Of a stretch of DNA of 64,000 nucleotides, positions 61,265 through 64,000 are shown piece after piece. The translations under genes and the position numbers were made by a program. The stretch's first letter is position 1, and each line of letters starts with the position of its first letter. The stretch is from positions 992,001 through 1,056,000 of the forward strand of contig OZ244774.1 of assembly GCA_965219485.1 (NCBI GenBank), read 5' to 3'. Below the pieces are notes generated by a model. It searched no databases. It saw nothing but the letters and a program-made list of their open reading frames with translations, and was not told the DNA's origin. Origin of the DNA: UBA8337 sp937907245 (lineage in GTDB: Bacteria; Pseudomonadota; Alphaproteobacteria; RS24).

Positions 61265-62457
61265 CGATCGACTTCCCCAAATACAATATCTAACGACCCC
61301 AGAATGGCCGACACATCGGCCAGCATATGATCGCGGCTCAAATAATCTAACGCGTGCAAATGGGCAAAGCCCGGCGCGCGAATTTTACACCGATACGGTT
61401 TGTTCGAGCCATCCGAGATAAGATAGACACCGAACTCGCCTTTGGGCGCTTCCACGGCAGAATAAACTTCGCCTTCGGGCACATGATAGCCTTCGGTGTA
61501 AAGTTTGAAGTGGTGAATGAGCGCTTCCATCGATTGTTTCATCTCGCCACGTTTGGGTGGCACAACCTTGCCATCTTGCGACGACACAGGCCCGCTTGGC
61601 ATATTCGCCAAACATTGTTTCATAATGCGAATGGACTGGCGCATTTCTTCGACACGGCACAAATAGCGGTCGTAGCAATCGCCGTTTTTACCCAAGGGCA
61701 CATCGAACTGCATATCGTTGTAAACTTCATAGGGCTGCGAACGGCGCAAATCCCAAGCCAAACCAGAACCACGCGCCATAACGCCCGACATGCCCCAATT
61801 TTGAACATCTTCCGGCGTCACAATGCCAATGTCGACATTACGTTGTTTGAAAATACGGCTATCGGTCAACAGGCCTTCAATATCGTCCAGCACTTTCAAG
61901 AATGGGTCACAAAACGCCTCAATATCGTTCAGCAAAGCTTGCGGCAAATCTTGATGCACGCCGCCCGGACGAAAATAAGCCGCATGCAAACGCGCGCCAC
62001 AGGCACGTTCATAAAAAATCATCAGCTTTTCGCGCTCTTCAAAGCCCCACGTAATCGGCGTCAAAGCGCCCACGTCGAGGGCTTGCGTGCAGATGTTCAT
62101 AATATGGTTGAGAATGCGGCCAATCTCGCAATAAAGAACCCGAATATATTGCCCGCGAGCTGGCACAGTGACCCCCATCATGCGCTCAACGGCCAAGGCA
62201 TAGGCATGCTCTTGGTTCATTGGCGACACGTAATCGAGGCGATCGAAATACGGCAGGCTTTGCAAGTAGGTTTTATGCTCAATGAGCTTTTCCGTGCCGC
62301 GATGCAGCAGGCCAATATGCGGGTCAATGCGCTCAACGCGCTCGCCGTCTAGGTCCATTACCAAACGCAGCACGCCATGCGCGGCCGGGTGTTGGGGGCC
62401 GAAGTTAATGGTAAACTTACGGTCTTCTTGGGTGTTTTGTGGGGTCGTCGCTGACAT
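61261..62457 (-). CDS. nuoD: NADH-quinone oxidoreductase subunit D
   Basis: 398 residues of the 49-kDa family. FGPQHPAAHGVLRLVMDLDG and DPHIGLLHRGTEKLIE carry the quinone-site histidine. MNQEHAYALAVERMM, FEEREKLMIFYERACGAR and RPGGVHQDLP follow. It forms the quinone pocket with NuoB. It lies two bases after nuoC. Confidence 0.98.
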   Translation of the reverse strand: MSATTPQNTQEDRKFTINFGPQHPAAHGVLRLVMDLDGERVERIDPHIGLLHRGTEKLIEHKTYLQSLPYFDRLDYVSPMNQEHAYALAVERMMGVTVPARGQYIRVLYCEIGRILNHIMNICTQALDVGALTPITWGFEEREKLMIFYERACGARLHAAYFRPGGVHQDLPQALLNDIEAFCDPFLKVLDDIEGLLTDSRIFKQRNVDIGIVTPEDVQNWGMSGVMARGSGLAWDLRRSQPYEVYNDMQFDVPLGKNGDCYDRYLCRVEEMRQSIRIMKQCLANMPSGPVSSQDGKVVPPKRGEMKQSMEALIHHFKLYTEGYHVPEGEVYSAVEAPKGEFGVYLISDGSNKPYRCKIRAPGFAHLHALDYLSRDHMLADVSAILGSLDIVFGEVDR

Positions 62458-62459
62458 AA

Positions 62460-63092
62460 TTAACCCTCCTGCCCTTCTTTGGAGGCTTTTTCATCGCCTG
62501 GTAAGCTATCGGGAATTAAATTGGCGGCGCGGGCGCCCTCCCATGGGCTTTCGAAATCAAAATCGCGGAACTCTTGCACCAAAGACACCGGCTCTTGGAT
62601 GACTTTTTTGGCGTCATCATCGTAGCGCACTTCCACATGGCCACTGAGCGGGAAATCTTTACGCAATGGATGGCCTTCAAAACCATAGTCGGTCAGCAAA
62701 CGGCGCAAATCAGGATGGCCTGAAAACAAAATGCCATACATGTCGAAAGCTTCGCGCTCAAACCAATCGGCCACATCAAACAAGCCTGTGGCGCTTGGCA
62801 CTTGGGTTTCTTCGCCCGCTTGCAGCTTCACGCGCACGCGTTGGTTTTGGGTCATCGATAGCAAGTGATACACCACATCAAAGCGCAAAGGACGCTCAGG
62901 ATAATCGGCGCCACATAGGTCGATTAACTGGGTGAAGGCGCACTCACTATCGTCGCGCAGGAATTTCAACACGGCCTCGATATGGCCGGGGTTTACTTCT
63001 AGCGTCAGCTCGCCAAAGCTTTCGTAATGATTGGCCAGCTTGTCGCCAAGTTGGCTCTGCAAATGCGCGATGAGGGTTTGCTGTTTCGACAT
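62460..63092 (-). CDS. nuoC: NADH-quinone oxidoreductase subunit C
   Basis: 210 residues of the 30-kDa family. FTQLIDLCGADYPERPLRFD, SATGLFDVADWFEREAFDMY, GILFSGHPDLRRLLTDYGF and EGHPLRKDFPLSGHVEVRYD are the family signature. It is separate from NuoD here, not fused. Confidence 0.97.
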   Translation of the reverse strand: MSKQQTLIAHLQSQLGDKLANHYESFGELTLEVNPGHIEAVLKFLRDDSECAFTQLIDLCGADYPERPLRFDVVYHLLSMTQNQRVRVKLQAGEETQVPSATGLFDVADWFEREAFDMYGILFSGHPDLRRLLTDYGFEGHPLRKDFPLSGHVEVRYDDDAKKVIQEPVSLVQEFRDFDFESPWEGARAANLIPDSLPGDEKASKEGQEG

Positions 63093-63100
63093 CTCTCGTC

Positions 63101-63646
63101 CTAACGCTCAATCGTGCCGGTGCGGCGGATTTTCTTTTGCAGCATCAAGATGCCGTAAAACAAAGCCTCCGCCGTGGGCGGGCAGCCGGGCACGTAAATG
63201 TCGACAGGAACCACACGGTCGCACCCGCGAACCACCGAATAAGAATAATGGTAATAGCCACCGCCATTGGCGCAAGAGCCCATGGAGATAACATAGCGTG
63301 GCTCTGGCATTTGGTCGTAAACCTTGCGCAAGGCAGGCGCCATTTTATTGGTCAAGGTTCCCGCCACAATCATCACATCTGACTGGCGCGGACTGGCGCG
63401 CGGCGCTACGCCGTAGCGCTCAATATCTAGGCGCGGCATTTGGATGTGCATCATCTCAACAGCGCAGCAAGCCAAGCCAAACATCATCCAATGCAAGGAA
63501 CCCGTGCGCGCCCAATTTACCAAATCTTCCGACGACGCCAACACAAAGCCTTTGTCGGCCAATTGATCCGACACCTGCTCGTAATACGGGTCAGCCATGG
63601 GTGCTGGCAGGGTTTTCTTTAACTCATTTACATCGTTTTTTGACAT
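63101..63646 (-). CDS. nuoB: NADH-quinone oxidoreductase subunit B (cluster N2)
   Basis: 181 residues. Cluster N2 ligands: the tandem cysteines in MMFGLACCAVEMMH, one in SMGSCANGGGYYHYSYSVVRG and one in VDIYVPGCPPTAEALFYGI. N2 hands electrons to quinone. It lies 12 bases after nuoA. Confidence 0.98.
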   Translation of the reverse strand: MSKNDVNELKKTLPAPMADPYYEQVSDQLADKGFVLASSEDLVNWARTGSLHWMMFGLACCAVEMMHIQMPRLDIERYGVAPRASPRQSDVMIVAGTLTNKMAPALRKVYDQMPEPRYVISMGSCANGGGYYHYSYSVVRGCDRVVPVDIYVPGCPPTAEALFYGILMLQKKIRRTGTIER

Positions 63647-63658
63647 GTTTGCTATCCC

Positions 63659-64000
63659 CTAGTCCCAGTCCAACGCGCCTTTGCGCCACTCATAGGCAAA
63701 GCCCACGGTCAGCACAGACAAAAAGAACATCATGGACCAAAATCCGAACAGGCCAACATCGCCAAAGGCCACGGCCCAAGGGAAAAGGAAAGCCACTTCC
63801 AGATCAAAAATAATGAACAAAATAGCGACGAGATAGAACTTCACATCGAACTTCATGCGCGCATCATCAAACGCCTCAAAGCCGCACTCATAAGGCGCGT
63901 TCTTCTCTGGGTCTGGGTTATAGGGGGCGATTAACAGCGGCGCGAACAATAGAGCTGCCGTAATGACGGCCGACAGGCCCATAAAGATTAAAATCGGATA
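63659..64000 (-). CDS. nuoA: NADH-quinone oxidoreductase subunit A (start outside window)
   Basis: At least 113 residues. The frame runs open to the window edge and reads YPILIFMGLSAVITAALLF there, so the ATG at 63982 is internal and the true start lies beyond 64000. NAPYECGFEAFDDARMKFDV followed by FYLVAILFIIFDLEVAFLFP is the NuoA signature, with three spans. It is the first gene of the operon, so the operon promoter is not in the window. Confidence 0.95.
   Translation of the reverse strand, partial: YPILIFMGLSAVITAALLFAPLLIAPYNPDPEKNAPYECGFEAFDDARMKFDVKFYLVAILFIIFDLEVAFLFPWAVAFGDVGLFGFWSMMFFLSVLTVGFAYEWRKGALDWD

Noticed and set aside
1..64000. tRNA, rRNA, CRISPR, prophage or insertion sequences
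   Set aside because: Intergenic regions were read on both strands and no such structure was recognised. A covariance-model scan was not possible.

Overview
The window is chromosomal core sequence from an alphaproteobacterium. Gene order is the diagnosis. The chains trpE-trpG-trpD-trpC-lexA-comEC, gltX-gltA, lpxB-lpxI-lpxA-lpxD-skp-bamA-rseP-dxr-cdsA-uppS-frr-pyrH-tsf-rpsB-dnaE, lolD-lolC/E-proS-DUF1467-rnj-birA and nuoN to nuoA are typical of that class. So are LpxI instead of LpxH, a short ProRS, and a LexA box of the GTTC-N7-GTTC type. Lipid A, Kdo, Lol and BAM genes show a Gram-negative envelope. Genus cannot be given. No tRNA, rRNA, CRISPR array, prophage or insertion sequence was seen.

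Left part (1-12.7 kb): the start of lipA, ftsB, a small secreted protein with a ZnuD-like TonB receptor, and enolase. Then come the preQ1 genes queC-queE-queD-queF. A small accessory block follows (methyltransferase, membrane pentapeptide-repeat protein, HigB/HigA-like toxin-antitoxin pair), then kdsA, pyrG and secG. The receptor and enolase are broken by small indels. Enolase alone carries ten 1-2 base insertions whose removal restores exactly 424 codons, so a local consensus problem is the likeliest cause. trpC has one similar lesion.

Middle (12.7-43 kb): tpiA, a PpiD-like periplasmic chaperone leading the tryptophan operon, autoregulated lexA, comEC, gltX, gltA, and a long minus-strand run for lipid A, outer-membrane assembly, isoprenoid and phospholipid synthesis and translation, ending at dnaE. 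Several genes usual in these chains are absent here: pdhABC, fabZ, moaC/moeA and mce.

Right part (43-64 kb): lolD, lolC/E, proS, DUF1467, rnj, birA and a complete 14-gene NADH dehydrogenase operon, with nuoA cut by the window edge.

Two elements stand out because ordinary gene calling misses them. Between dnaE and lolD lies a 34-residue single-span membrane peptide with a strong ribosome binding site and a promoter holding a perfect GTTC-N7-GTTC LexA box between its -35 and -10 elements. It is a candidate SOS-induced small membrane protein. Between proS and DUF1467, opposite to the flanking genes, lies a probable small RNA with two hairpins and a strong intrinsic terminator.
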